Assembly (NCBI RefSeq): GCF_000304355.2 | Contig: NC_018227.2 | Location: 310,001 to 374,000 of the forward strand | From: Methanoculleus bourgensis MS2 | GTDB taxonomy: Archaea; Halobacteriota; Methanomicrobia; Methanomicrobiales; Methanoculleaceae | Direction: 5' to 3' | DNA length: 64,000 nucleotides | In this document: one piece after another, positions 17,041 to 25,525 of the stretch | Layout of the letters: each line of letters begins with the position of its first letter | How positions within the stretch are numbered: position 1 is the stretch's first letter | Notes under the pieces: model-generated | What the model was told of the DNA's origin: nothing | Seen by the model: only the letters and a program-made list of their open reading frames with translations | The model's database searches: none | Position numbers and translations under genes: made by a program

Positions 17041-17441
17041 TCGGTGGATCGTTGTAGCCCCCTGATCCTAGTCTGGTGCGAATACTCCGTATGGCCCCTC
17101 TCGATGACGATGTCAAACACGCTCTCCTGCTCCCGGCGCGTCAGTCATCCTGCAGGATCTCATCTGGGTCGGAGGTTACAAACTCGCCGGTCCCGCTCGC
17201 GCAGGAGCATCCCGGCAGGCAGTTCATCGTAACTCTGCCCGGCTTCTTTGAGGTCGTGCAGATCCCTCCAGATGGACTCTTTCACGGGAATGCGCTTGAT
17301 CGGTCCGGCCGCTCTATGCGTGCTGGAGTCATGTCACTGTGCAGGTCAGCGTGGAATTATAATTGCAGATATTCGTCACAATGTGCAAATACGCCATAAT
17401 GGTCGCCCTGGTGCCGTGGCAACACCGTCTCTTGGGGAGGC
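17041..17441. other. Gap with antitoxin remnant
   Basis: Apart from the degraded antitoxin-like frame at 17141-17332 and its TATA box, I see no gene. A short frame fragment on the minus strand (ESVFDIVIERGHTEYS, about 17070-17117) could be the remains of its partner, but it cannot be identified. Confidence 0.4.
17141..17332 (-). pseudogene. Degraded antitoxin-like (DUF7557/VapB type) gene
   Basis: Conceptual joining of three frames gives MTPARIERP, then KRIPVKESIWRDLHDLKEAG and SYDEL, then GEFVTSDPDEILQDD and a stop. The middle part matches the ribbon-helix-helix-type archaeal antitoxins with the pattern I-x-V-x-x-S-x-W-x-x-L-x-x-L-K. A TATA-like AATTATAAT near 17352-17360 sits about 24 bases before the ATG at 17332. 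Two frameshifts make it a pseudogene unless the sequence has errors. No intact toxin is visible. Confidence 0.4.
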
Positions 17442-18506
17442 TCACCCCCGGACCAGGAGCCTCCACCGGTGCAGCATCCTCCGGAGCCCCGCGGTCCCGA
17501 CCGGTGCCGGGTACGGGAACGGCACTAAAACCCCGTCCGGGGCGACCGTGAGGTCGAGGGCCCGGGCGCACTCGGTGCAGACGGCCTCTGCCGCCGGGTC
17601 GGCCCCGAGCATGGGGTGCGCTGTCTGGAAGCAGACCCTGCTCCCCGCCATATCGCAAAATCCCTCAAGCATCGCCTTCTGGTAGGCACGTTCCTCCTCG
17701 ACGGCATCGGAGGCGTCGATACCGGAGATCCGCCCCACCTCCTCAAGAAATCGGCACGTCCCCGAAAGCCCGGCCGGGAACGAGTCCACGTAAGGAGTGC
17801 CAAACCTCCTCCTGAGGTCTTCGCCGACCGGCTGGAGCGCCGGTTCCCGGAGAATATTCACGGTGGCGGACCCGAGGCGTTCGAGGTCACGGGTGCTGAT
17901 CCCCCGCACGAACCTGAGGTTGATGCCGATGCCGAGCCGGCCAAGGAGGCGGGCGATCTCGGCCGCATTCTCGTCGACACCGTACTCCAGGTTCTTCTCC
18001 CCGACCAGGTTTGCCGAAAGGGTCGGTTCGGCGGTCTCCGGCCTGGCAAGCGACGCCACCGCTAAGAGGGCGCCTTTGATCCCGGTCTCAAAGACCCCGC
18101 CAAGAAACCCCGCGGTCGGGACGGCGATCACCGGGACACCCCGAGGTTTTGCACAGACAGCCTCGGTGTCGTCCCCTATCGTCTCGACGATACAGGTCGA
18201 GAGGACGAAGATCGAGGCCGGGGTGGGGGAGAGCGAGAGCGCCCGCGCAATGGTCGTCTCCAGGGCCTCCTCGCCCCCGAAGATGATATCGTTCTCTGTC
18301 AGGCGGGTGGAGAGGAGGAGGGGGACCTCGAGTCGGTCGTTTGAGAGCAGGGTGGCGTGGAGGAGGGAGAAGTTGTGGTGCGCACACCCCGCCGGACCGT
18401 GGATGATGCAGACGGCGTCCCGTACCTCCGTGAGCACCGAGAGCGCTCCGGTCAGGGTGCACCCTTCAAACCTGGACGAATTCAAAGGCGAAGGATTCGA
18501 GTTCAT
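17442..18506 (-). CDS. Nitrogenase component-1-like subunit (second, NifK/NifD family)
   Basis: A 354-residue component-1-family protein. The start at 18506 is inside the end of the NifH-like gene (41-base overlap). Upstream in-frame codons would only read through that gene in a wrong frame. P-cluster-position cysteines are Cys16 ([10 protein letters not shown]), Cys41 (GPAGCAHH) and Cys105 ([12 protein letters not shown]). With the subunit at 11359 and the NifH-like protein it completes an H-D-K set. The long overlap with the NifH-like gene implies coupled translation. It is shorter than NifK (about 520), like other nitrogenase-like reductase subunits. The substrate is unknown. Confidence 0.87.
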   Translation of the reverse strand: MNSNPSPLNSSRFEGCTLTGALSVLTEVRDAVCIIHGPAGCAHHNFSLLHATLLSNDRLEVPLLLSTRLTENDIIFGGEEALETTIARALSLSPTPASIFVLSTCIVETIGDDTEAVCAKPRGVPVIAVPTAGFLGGVFETGIKGALLAVASLARPETAEPTLSANLVGEKNLEYGVDENAAEIARLLGRLGIGINLRFVRGISTRDLERLGSATVNILREPALQPVGEDLRRRFGTPYVDSFPAGLSGTCRFLEEVGRISGIDASDAVEEERAYQKAMLEGFCDMAGSRVCFQTAHPMLGADPAAEAVCTECARALDLTVAPDGVLVPFPYPAPVGTAGLRRMLHRWRLLVRG

Positions 18507-19284
18507 CCATCTCGAGGGGGGTGGGGATACTCGTCTTTTGGTTCCCATAGACCGTGCGCCCCAGTTCCCGGTAGACCGCTGCCTGGTCCGATTCGGGGGC
18601 GTACTCGACGACTGTCTGCCTGTGCAGTTCGGCAACCTGGACATCCCGGGACCGGGGGATGTAGGCGATGAGCCGGGAGTTGATACGGCGGGCGAACTCA
18701 GCCACCAGGTCCCGTTCGCCCTCGATGTTCTTTGCATTGCAGATCACGCCTCCGAGCGTGCACCTGCTCCGCGCCCGGCGCGAGAGGCGGGCGATGGCTT
18801 TTGCGATGTTGTTTGCCGCGTAGATGGACATCAGTTCCCCGGAGGTGACCAGGTAGATCTCCTGCGCGTAGCCTTCGCGCATCGGCATGGCAAACCCGCC
18901 GCAGACGACGTCCCCGAGGACGTCGTAGACGATCACGTCTCCTTTGAGGGCGTCCAGGCGTTCGAGGAGCTGGAACGTTGCGATGATGCCCCGGCCGGCG
19001 CACCCGATACCAGGTTCGGGGCCGCCCGCCTCAACGCATCGCACCCCCCGGAAACCCTGGTAGACCACGTCGTCGACGGTGATGTTCTCGTCCCCACGCT
19101 CCCTGATGAGGTCGAGCACCGTCGGGATCCAGGTCCCGTGCATCAGCATGCGGGTGCTGTCGTGCTTCGGATCGCAGCCGATCTGCAGGATATCAAGCCC
19201 CTCCTCCGCAAGAGCTGCCGATAGGTTTGCTGCAGTAGTGGATTTCCCGATTCCACCCTTCCCGTAGAGGGCGATCTGTTTCAT
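18466..19284 (-). CDS. NifH-like ATP-dependent Fe-S reductase
   Basis: A 272-residue nitrogenase iron protein homologue that would deliver electrons, at the cost of ATP, to a component-1 partner. It has the P-loop GKGGIGKST at residues 8-16, [11 protein letters not shown], and bridging [4Fe-4S] cysteines Cys95 (GIGCAGRGI) and Cys128 ([10 protein letters not shown]). The Arg of CAGRG, ADP-ribosylated in true NifH, is kept. It could be CfbC (F430 synthesis) or a paralogue. The overlap with one component-1 gene and the presence of another nearby favour a separate nitrogenase-like enzyme. The promoter is at 19347-19360, and the same 14-mer also precedes the divergent gene at 19515. Confidence 0.93.
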   Translation of the reverse strand: MKQIALYGKGGIGKSTTAANLSAALAEEGLDILQIGCDPKHDSTRMLMHGTWIPTVLDLIRERGDENITVDDVVYQGFRGVRCVEAGGPEPGIGCAGRGIIATFQLLERLDALKGDVIVYDVLGDVVCGGFAMPMREGYAQEIYLVTSGELMSIYAANNIAKAIARLSRRARSRCTLGGVICNAKNIEGERDLVAEFARRINSRLIAYIPRSRDVQVAELHRQTVVEYAPESDQAAVYRELGRTVYGNQKTSIPTPLEMDELESFAFEFVQV

Positions 19285-19346
19285 TATCTCTAACTATGCG
19301 CCTGCATGGGTAATTAGGTGTCGGATGGTGTTCGCGTCAAATTATT

Positions 19347-19360
19347 ATATATACTTTGTT
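19347..19360 (-). promoter_or_regulatory. Promoter of the NifH-like gene (14-mer shared with 19459)
   Basis: AACAAAGTATATAT on the minus strand includes the TATA box. The predicted leader is about 40 bases. The same 14 bases occur in the opposite orientation at 19459-19472. Confidence 0.65.
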
Positions 19361-19458
19361 TAACTGGAGCAAAGATTTCTGAATGCACTATTTGTTGAAT
19401 AAATACAGATAAGACGAATTTTTGGGAGAATATTGGTTATAATCTGTTTTTTATTTAC

Positions 19459-19472
19459 AACAAAGTATATAT
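19459..19472 (+). promoter_or_regulatory. Promoter of the secreted-protein gene (14-mer shared with 19347)
   Basis: AACAAAGTATATAT on the plus strand, about 45 bases before the ATG at 19515. It is identical to the divergent promoter 100 bases away. Confidence 0.65.
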
Positions 19473-19514
19473 TTCACCCTTAGAAACTCTTGTGAAGCAG
19501 AGGAAGAGCGAACC

Positions 19515-20135
19515 ATGGACCCACGATTTCGATCACGGTTGATTGCGGCGATCATCATCCTGGTCGCCGTCTGTTCGGCCTTCTCGGTGAGCCCGGTCGC
19601 CGGATTCCGTCTGGAAAACAGGGATGGGAACGGCACCGAGGCGGCACTCGCAGAGGCACTGGTGTTGCAGCAGAGCACCAAAATCAGGAATGAGTATATG
19701 GAGAACCTCACCGTCTACATCGACAGCAGGAACAAAGTGTTCGGTGAGCAGGGTGGGCCCGGAACCGCGCTCGGCCTCTACGTCCCGGAGGAGAACGCCA
19801 TCTACATCCGCTCGGACCAGCACCCTGAGCGGGCTGATGACGTCTTTGCCGAGCAGGTGGGCTACCGGGTTTATCACACTATGGGGTTCGAGGAGAGCAC
19901 GGCCTTTTCGACCCTTGCCACAAAGCCCGGGTCATACCTGGCAGGAGTCAGCGCCCCGGCCGGTGAGGAGAGGGAAGCCGCGGTCTTTGCCGGCGCCTTC
20001 ATGCTCTACCACACCTCCCCTGACCTCCTGAAAGAGGATGCCCCCGAGGTCTACGCCTACATGGACCTGCTCGCAAAGAACGGCGGCGATGCGGCGACGG
20101 TGGACAACCTCTACACCAACATCCCCCCGGCGTAA
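19515..20135 (+). CDS. Uncharacterised secreted protein
   Basis: A 206-residue protein with an N-terminal signal or anchor (residues 8-28, RLIAAIIILVAVCSAFSVSP). The exported part has no cysteines and one Asn-x-Thr site in MENLTVY. The middle part (LGLYVPEENAIYIRSDQ, EQVGYRVYHTMGFEE) faintly resembles a metallopeptidase-like fold, but the HExxH motif is not there, so I do not assign a function. The message is monocistronic: its own TATA box lies at 19459-19472, AGAGGAAG precedes the ATG, and a T8 terminator follows. It is divergent from the NifH-like gene and shares an identical promoter 14-mer with it, so the two may respond to the same signal. Confidence 0.75.
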   Translation: MDPRFRSRLIAAIIILVAVCSAFSVSPVAGFRLENRDGNGTEAALAEALVLQQSTKIRNEYMENLTVYIDSRNKVFGEQGGPGTALGLYVPEENAIYIRSDQHPERADDVFAEQVGYRVYHTMGFEESTAFSTLATKPGSYLAGVSAPAGEEREAAVFAGAFMLYHTSPDLLKEDAPEVYAYMDLLAKNGGDAATVDNLYTNIPPA

Positions 20136-20147
20136 ACCCCAGAATTC

Positions 20148-20155
20148 TTTTTTTT
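20148..20155 (+). terminator. T8 terminator
   Basis: Eight T residues 12 bases after the stop of the secreted-protein gene. Confidence 0.65.
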
Positions 20156-20171
20156 GCGGCGTGGTTCGCAC

Positions 20172-20346
20172 GAACGGACCATTTCACCTCAAGTTGAGGG
20201 CACGTGGGAGTGATCGCCGATCTCCCGCGAAGAGCGCGAAGCCTTGATGCCCGTGTCGCTCCTCCCAACGGGAACCCTTCGCGTCTTCGCGTCTTCGCGT
20301 GAGGCGGTGGTGCATGGACAATATTAGATGAAATGCTCCACTCCGC
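20172..20346. repeat. Mosaic palindromic repeat, about 175 bp copy
   Basis: One unit: the left end reads GGACCATTTCACCTCAAG and the right end CAATATTAGATGAAATGCTC followed by CAC. The interior holds inverted CGCGAAG / CTTCGCG tracts that can fold into a long hairpin. It fills the gap between convergent genes (secreted protein and TrkH). The rest, to 20453, holds no gene. Confidence 0.75.
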
Positions 20347-20453
20347 TCTTCCGCGAGAGGGTTTAGCCCCATCCGTAGACGCGTTGCCGCGAAGGGGTGA
20401 GCCCGGGATGCGTGGTATGCTAACCGCCCCGGAGCACCGGTCTGTTCCGCCGG

Positions 20454-21911
20454 TCACTCAAATCCCTTGAAGACGCCCATGAAAAGCATGATCACCGGGA
20501 TGATCTCAAGACGCCCGATCCACATGATCGCGATGAAGAGGACCTTCGCCGGGTCGGCCATATCGGGCGAGACAAACCCTGCGGTCATACCATTGTTGCA
20601 CATGGCAGAGACAACCTCGAAGATCACGTTGCTCGAGTCGAAGGATGTCGGCTGCAGGTGCATCACGAGCACCGTGGCGATGAAGATCGTCAGAAAGTAG
20701 AGCATGATGACCAGCATGTTCCGCGAGACCTCAAGGTCGGCGACGTTCTTCGGGATCACCCTGCCGCCGTACTTGAAGGGCACAAGCACCTTCCCGGAGA
20801 CGAACATCCGCCGGAACCACCAGAGCAGGCTCTGGAACCCGAGGACCACCCGGGAGAGTTTGATACCTCCGGCGGTGCTCCCCGACGCCCCGCCGATAAC
20901 AATCAGCATCGAGAGGAAGAGGACCGTCACGCTCGCCCACTCGTTTGGGGAGGCGGTCTGAAACCCGGTGCTGGTGACCGCGGCGGCCGACATGAAGAGC
21001 GCCTGGCGGACGGCGGTGGCGATGTCGGTTGCGCTGAGCGTGACGAGGTCCCATGCTATCACGACGATCCCGAGCGCGACGAGTATGAAGAGGAGGCGCG
21101 CCTGCTGGTCATCGAAGAACCGCACCCCTTTCCTGCGGTAGAGGAGGTAGTAGAGTTTGAACGGCAGGGCACCGGCGATCATGACCGGGACGATGAGGAC
21201 CTCTAAGAGCGGGTTATTGTAGAACGGGATCCCCTCAGAGTGGACCGAGAACCCGCCGGTGGAGATCGCAGAGAGCGCGATATTCACCGAGTCCCAGAGG
21301 GATACCCCTGAGAGGAGGATCAGCCCGATCGATGCGACGGTCAGCACCAGGTAGATCTTCCACATCTCAAGCCCGGTCGCCACAACGCTCGGCATCAGCG
21401 CTTCAGAGCGCCCTTCCGACCGGTAGAGGCGGAACTGGGTCAGCCCCGTCCGCGAGGCCATCGCGATGGTGAAGGCGACGATCCCGACGCCGCCGAGCCA
21501 CTGCATCAGCGACCGCCAGAAGAGGAGCGTCCGGGGCAGGTCCTCGACCGACCGCATCATGGTCAGGCCGGTATCGGTCCACCCGGACATCGCCTCAAAG
21601 ACCCCGTCCAGGTACGGGACGCCGAGCCCGAGGGTGAACGGCAGAGCGCTCACAAGCGCGCTGATCAGCCATATCAGGGCGACGGCCATGAGGGCGGTGG
21701 AGAGGGGGGCCTCACGCTCCTGCCGTGGGACCCGGGCAAAAAGCGTTCCGAGGAGGAAGAGGGTGGCGGGGACGGAGGCCATGGGGAGGATCATATCCCA
21801 TTCCCGGTAGATCACCGCCACGACGAGCGGCACTGCTGTGCCGATACTGATATACCGGAATATATCGCCGATATCGTGAGCGATGGTCGAGAATTGCTCG
21901 ATCCTATCCAT
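20454..21911 (-). CDS. trkH: Trk-type potassium transporter membrane subunit TrkH
   Basis: A 485-residue K+ uptake channel subunit with about ten to twelve membrane helices and the repeated pore-loop segments of the SKT family (SGWTDTGLTMM, SAISTGGFSVH, AAVTSTGFQTA, SAMCNNGMTAG). The conserved glycines of each selectivity loop are visible. GGASGSTAGGIKLSR before the third membrane-pore-membrane unit is typical of TrkH. It needs a cytoplasmic TrkA partner, which is not in the window. It is a single gene on the minus strand, upstream of a repeat-filled gap and 51 bases after the phosphoribulokinase stop. Confidence 0.95.
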   Translation of the reverse strand: MDRIEQFSTIAHDIGDIFRYISIGTAVPLVVAVIYREWDMILPMASVPATLFLLGTLFARVPRQEREAPLSTALMAVALIWLISALVSALPFTLGLGVPYLDGVFEAMSGWTDTGLTMMRSVEDLPRTLLFWRSLMQWLGGVGIVAFTIAMASRTGLTQFRLYRSEGRSEALMPSVVATGLEMWKIYLVLTVASIGLILLSGVSLWDSVNIALSAISTGGFSVHSEGIPFYNNPLLEVLIVPVMIAGALPFKLYYLLYRRKGVRFFDDQQARLLFILVALGIVVIAWDLVTLSATDIATAVRQALFMSAAAVTSTGFQTASPNEWASVTVLFLSMLIVIGGASGSTAGGIKLSRVVLGFQSLLWWFRRMFVSGKVLVPFKYGGRVIPKNVADLEVSRNMLVIMLYFLTIFIATVLVMHLQPTSFDSSNVIFEVVSAMCNNGMTAGFVSPDMADPAKVLFIAIMWIGRLEIIPVIMLFMGVFKGFE

Positions 21912-21962
21912 CGATACAGATTCTCCGGGCGCTCTTATCTATCTTTGCGGGGCTGTGGCGGT

Positions 21963-22946
21963 TCACTCCCCGCCGGCCACACCGGGAGCGCTCTCGATGG
22001 CGATGCGCCGGTTGATGATCCGCCAGGCAAGGATGAGCTGGGCTATCCCGCCCGCCGTCAGGTAGGCGCCGTTCTTGACCAGGTTGATGGGCTGGACCTG
22101 CGTCTGGATCTCGATGTTTCTCTCGAGTTTCCTGACCACGGTGTAGTTTAGTTCGCCGTCGAACGTGAGTGCCCCCATCGCCCTCCCTTCCACGTCCTCG
22201 GTGGTGAACTCAACCATGAAGTCCCGTTGCGCGAGAGAGAAGATTGGGAAGAGGTCGATGGAGAGGTCGACGTTCCTGATGCTCCTGTCGATCTCGTTCT
22301 GGCAGAGGGTGACATGGTAGACGTTCCGGTTCTCGCTTGCCTCCCTGCCGTACTTCGAGAAGCCGATCCTGATGACCGCATCTGCAAATCCCCGCTGCGG
22401 CGCGACGTAGCGCTCGTAGTCGGGCTTGCGCTCCTCCATCTCGGCGATGACCGCTTCCGGGGAGTAGCCGCGCTGCTCCACGTCGCGCTTGATCTTCCAG
22501 GCACGCTTGACGCCGGGGTCCGGGTCCACGTAGAGTTTGAAGTCGATCAGGTCCCGCAGTTTCTCGGTGATGAAGGGGTGCAACCCTTCGACGATCAGGA
22601 TCTTTGTGGGGCTGAAGGGCACCGGGGGATCGAATTTGCCGTTGTCATGGTTGTAGACCGGTTTTTGGATGGACTTTCCCGCCTTCAGGTCCTCCAGGTG
22701 CTCTTCGAGCAGGTCGAACCGGTTCGCCTCGGGGACGAGCGGGGTGATCCCGAGTTCCTTTCGTTCCTGGCGGTCGTACCGGTGGTAGTCGTCGATGGTG
22801 ATCGTGGAGACGAGGTCTTTTCCAAAGATCGCCCGGATGGCCCGTGTGAACGTGGTCTTCCCGCTCCCACTGTCTCCTGCTACGCCGATGATGAAGACGT
22901 AGGGTGACTCTGCAATGACTCTCTTGAAATCGGAGGATGGTGGCAT
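21963..22946 (-). CDS. prk: Archaeal phosphoribulokinase
   Basis: This 327-residue kinase of the PRK/uridine kinase family makes ribulose 1,5-bisphosphate from ribulose 5-phosphate and ATP. Walker A is GVAGDSGSGKTTFTR near residues 22-36. TITIDDYHRYDR carries the acid residues, and ILIVEGLHPF is the Walker B-like strand. The C-terminal beta region (DFMVEFTTEDVEGRAMGALT) fits the archaeal form. A homologue in Methanospirillum hungatei has been shown to work with form III RuBisCO in the reductive hexulose-phosphate pathway. RuBisCO is not in this window. GGAGG is absent; the start follows from the conserved N terminus. Confidence 0.93.
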   Translation of the reverse strand: MPPSSDFKRVIAESPYVFIIGVAGDSGSGKTTFTRAIRAIFGKDLVSTITIDDYHRYDRQERKELGITPLVPEANRFDLLEEHLEDLKAGKSIQKPVYNHDNGKFDPPVPFSPTKILIVEGLHPFITEKLRDLIDFKLYVDPDPGVKRAWKIKRDVEQRGYSPEAVIAEMEERKPDYERYVAPQRGFADAVIRIGFSKYGREASENRNVYHVTLCQNEIDRSIRNVDLSIDLFPIFSLAQRDFMVEFTTEDVEGRAMGALTFDGELNYTVVRKLERNIEIQTQVQPINLVKNGAYLTAGGIAQLILAWRIINRRIAIESAPGVAGGE

Positions 22947-23005
22947 AGGTCAGCTCATTGGATTGATCGGTATCCTGAACTGTTAAGATTTTGGTTTGGG
23001 AAAGT

Positions 23006-23063
23006 AAAAAACCGCAAGGGGGTGTCCTCCTCGCCGCCCGAAGAGGGGGGGCGGGAAGCCCCC
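23006..23063 (-). terminator. Terminator after the flavodiiron protein gene
   Basis: After the stop at 23064 the minus strand has a GC-rich imperfect hairpin (GGGGCTTCCCGCCCCCCC) and then six T residues at 23006-23011. Confidence 0.55.
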
Positions 23064-24254
23064 TCAGGACACGATGGCCCCGGCCTCCTCGTGCTTCTTC
23101 AGGATATCGTCGGCGAGCCGGTCCAGCGCCGCGAAGTCTTCCTCCTTCGGGTAGCCCTTGACATAGACCGGTTCGAGGAACTCGACCTTGAGCCGGCCGA
23201 GCATATCCTTCAGGGTATCGACGGTCTTCCCGCCCCACCCGTAGGACCCGATCACCGTCGCGTAGCGGGTCTTCGGGCGGAGGAGGTTTGCGAGGTATGC
23301 GGCGTAGACGACCTGTGGATGGGGGCCGAAGATGAGTGTCGGCGCCCCGATCACGACCGTCGCGGCATCCACCAGCGCCTTTGCGAGGTCGCCGGTATCG
23401 GTCACCGTCAGGTTGAACGGCTCGACCTGGACGCCCCTCTGCACCAGGGCATCGATGAGGTGGTCGACCATCGCCTGCGTGCTCCCGTGCATGGAGACGT
23501 AGGGGAGGACCACCACGTTCTTCACCGCATCGCCCGTCCAGTCCCGGTAGGCGTCCATGATGAATGCCGGCCTGTCGTAGAGCGGGCCGTGGCTCGGTGC
23601 GATTATGTCAATCTCGCGCGGCGCCAGTTTCTGCAGGTGCCCCTTGATGCTCGCGCGAAACGGCATCATGATCTCGGCGTAGTAGCGTTTCGCCGATTCA
23701 TAGATCACACCCTCGTCAGGGACGTAGAGGGAACTCGTCGCGTAGTGCGACCCGAAGAAGTCGCAGGGGAAGAGGACCCGGTCTTCCTGGAGGTAGGTCA
23801 GCATCGTCTCCGGCCAGTGAACCCAGGGGGCGATGATGAACTCAAGCGTCTTCTCCCCCAGGGGGAGGGTCTCCCCATCGCCGATGACGATACAGCGGTC
23901 TTTCTGGATATGGAGGTGGTCGATTAAGAGGTCGCGGCATTTCTCGTTCGTCACTACCTTTGACCCCGGAAATCGGTCGAGCACCGCCGGGATCGAACCC
24001 GAGTGGTCCTGCTCGGCATGGTTGCAGACGATGTAGTCGATCTTCCCGACGCCGAGCTGGTCCAGGTTCGCCATGAGGTCTGCGGTCATCGCAGGATCGA
24101 CGGTGTCGATCAGCGCTGTCGCCTCACTGCCCTGCACCAGGTAGCTGTTGTAGGTGGTGCCGTCGGGAAGCGGGATCAGCTCGTCGAAGATTCGGCGGTC
24201 CCAGTCGATGGCCCCGACGGAGAAGACACCCGGCACAATCTCACGTGCGGTCAT
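23064..24254 (-). CDS. fprA: F420H2 oxidase (FprA-type flavodiiron protein)
   Basis: This 396-residue A-type flavoprotein reduces O2 to water with electrons from F420H2, protecting a strict anaerobe. The N-terminal metallo-beta-lactamase domain has the diiron ligands His79, Glu81, Asp83 and His84 (HAEQDH). Further ligands lie in APWVHWPETM, LFPCDFFGSH and APSHGPLY. A C-terminal flavodoxin domain starts near residue 255 with the FMN loop PYVSMHGSTQAM, and SYGWGGKTV follows later. The length is typical. GGAGGGGG lies just before the ATG. It is a single gene, ended by a hairpin and T6. Confidence 0.94.
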   Translation of the reverse strand: MTAREIVPGVFSVGAIDWDRRIFDELIPLPDGTTYNSYLVQGSEATALIDTVDPAMTADLMANLDQLGVGKIDYIVCNHAEQDHSGSIPAVLDRFPGSKVVTNEKCRDLLIDHLHIQKDRCIVIGDGETLPLGEKTLEFIIAPWVHWPETMLTYLQEDRVLFPCDFFGSHYATSSLYVPDEGVIYESAKRYYAEIMMPFRASIKGHLQKLAPREIDIIAPSHGPLYDRPAFIMDAYRDWTGDAVKNVVVLPYVSMHGSTQAMVDHLIDALVQRGVQVEPFNLTVTDTGDLAKALVDAATVVIGAPTLIFGPHPQVVYAAYLANLLRPKTRYATVIGSYGWGGKTVDTLKDMLGRLKVEFLEPVYVKGYPKEEDFAALDRLADDILKKHEEAGAIVS

Positions 24255-24823
24255 CCTCTACCCCCTCCAATCTGGTCATGCTCTGTTGTTTGTGGGACAT
24301 GGTTCATACTCTCCAGCCGCCCGGCGGTCTGTGCCGTGCCGGTCGGCGATGAATGGATATCCTGCCCGAACGCTGATAACGGTTTCGCCCTGCTGCTCCA
24401 GGGCAGCGCATAATCCCACGCACCCCGGGTTCGCCCACTTCCGCGTGAGACCGGATCACCGTCTCCGCACCTCAGGTTGCCTCATGCAACCATTGCGTGG
24501 AACTATTAAGTGCAATGGTACACTACTGCGTCATATCATCTAATATTTCACGTGGCATCCTATCAACTCACGCGAAGCCGCGAAGGACGCGAAGTTCGGT
24601 TGCTGGACGGTATAATCCCCTTCGCGCTCCCCCGCGTGCTTCCGCGTGCGGCTGGCGATCACTCCCACGCCCCCTCAAGTTAAGGTGAAATGCTCCCTAC
24701 TGCGCCATTTCACCGTATTTTGCGGCTCCTGGTGCTGATTGCCAGCCGCTCGTGTGGGTCAACCCCGGGTGCGATGGGATTATTAGTTACCCTGGAGCAC
24801 TACCCACAACCGGGAGGCAACCT
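24255..24823. repeat. Repeat-filled gap upstream of endonuclease V
   Basis: No gene. A complete mosaic unit lies at about 24517-24703 (left end CATCTAATATT, interior CGCGAAG hairpin arms, right end AAGGTGAAATGCTCC). A truncated second unit follows directly (CGCCATTTCACCGTATTTTG, to about 24745). A 40-base segment with AACCCCGGGTGCGATGGGAT at 24762 is repeated in inverted form at 24388-24429 and, diverged, at 928-1006. The gene at 24824 may use this sequence as its promoter. Confidence 0.7.
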
Positions 24824-25525
24824 GTGAAGATCCAAGAGACCCACTCGTTTGACCTGACACCTGCCGAGGCCGTCCGCCTCCAGGAGGTGTTGCGGGCCAG
24901 AGTCCGCCTCTCCGGCGATACCGGGGAGATCTCCCTCATGGCCGGTGCCGACGCCTCCTACACGAAGGGTTCGAACGAGATCTACGCGGTCGCGGTCGCC
25001 CTCCGCTACCCCGACCTCACCGTCGTCGAGCGGGTCTCTGCCCGCACCACGACATCGTTTCCCTACATCCCCGGGCTCCTGACCTTCCGGGAGGGGCCTG
25101 CCCTCATCGAGGCGTTTGGGAGGCTGCAGTCGGAGCCAGACGTCATCTTCTTCGACGGACAGGGGATCGCCCACCCCAGGGGGCTTGGTATCGCAAGCCA
25201 CATGGGCGTCCTGCTGGACCGGCCCACCGTCGGGGTCGCAAAGAGCCTCCTCGTGGGCACGGCGGCGGACCCGGGGCCTGCCCGGGGCTCGGCGAGCCCA
25301 GTGCGCCGCGACGGCGAAACGATCGGGATGGCGGTGCGGACAAAAGCGGGGACAAAACCGGTCTACGTCTCGGTGGGCCACCGGATAGCTCTTGCGCAGG
25401 CGGTCGACCTGGTGCTTGCGACAACACGGGGATACCGACTCCCTGAACCGACCCGGCAGGCCCACCTCTTCGCAAACGAGGTCAGGAGAGGGGGAAGGCA
25501 GACCACTCTACCGGGTGGGGAGTAG
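24824..25525 (+). CDS. nfi: Endonuclease V
   Basis: A 233-residue deoxyinosine-specific endonuclease that nicks DNA one base 3' of hypoxanthine, starting repair of deaminated adenine. GADASYTKG holds the first catalytic Asp, FPYIPGLLTFREGP is the wedge motif, DGQGIAHPRGLGIASHMGV holds the second Asp and the His, and GVAKSLLVG follows. The GTG at 24824 is chosen because GGGAGG lies 8 bases before it and the length then matches the family. Upstream codons would run into repeat sequence. It is a monocistronic gene between two repeat-rich gaps. Confidence 0.93.
   Translation: MKIQETHSFDLTPAEAVRLQEVLRARVRLSGDTGEISLMAGADASYTKGSNEIYAVAVALRYPDLTVVERVSARTTTSFPYIPGLLTFREGPALIEAFGRLQSEPDVIFFDGQGIAHPRGLGIASHMGVLLDRPTVGVAKSLLVGTAADPGPARGSASPVRRDGETIGMAVRTKAGTKPVYVSVGHRIALAQAVDLVLATTRGYRLPEPTRQAHLFANEVRRGGRQTTLPGGE

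Noticed and set aside
18466-19284. True nitrogen-fixation nifH
   Set aside because: There is no nifDK of normal length, nifE, nifN, nifB or glnB-type gene next to it. The component-1 proteins are short and lack clear FeMo-cofactor ligands.
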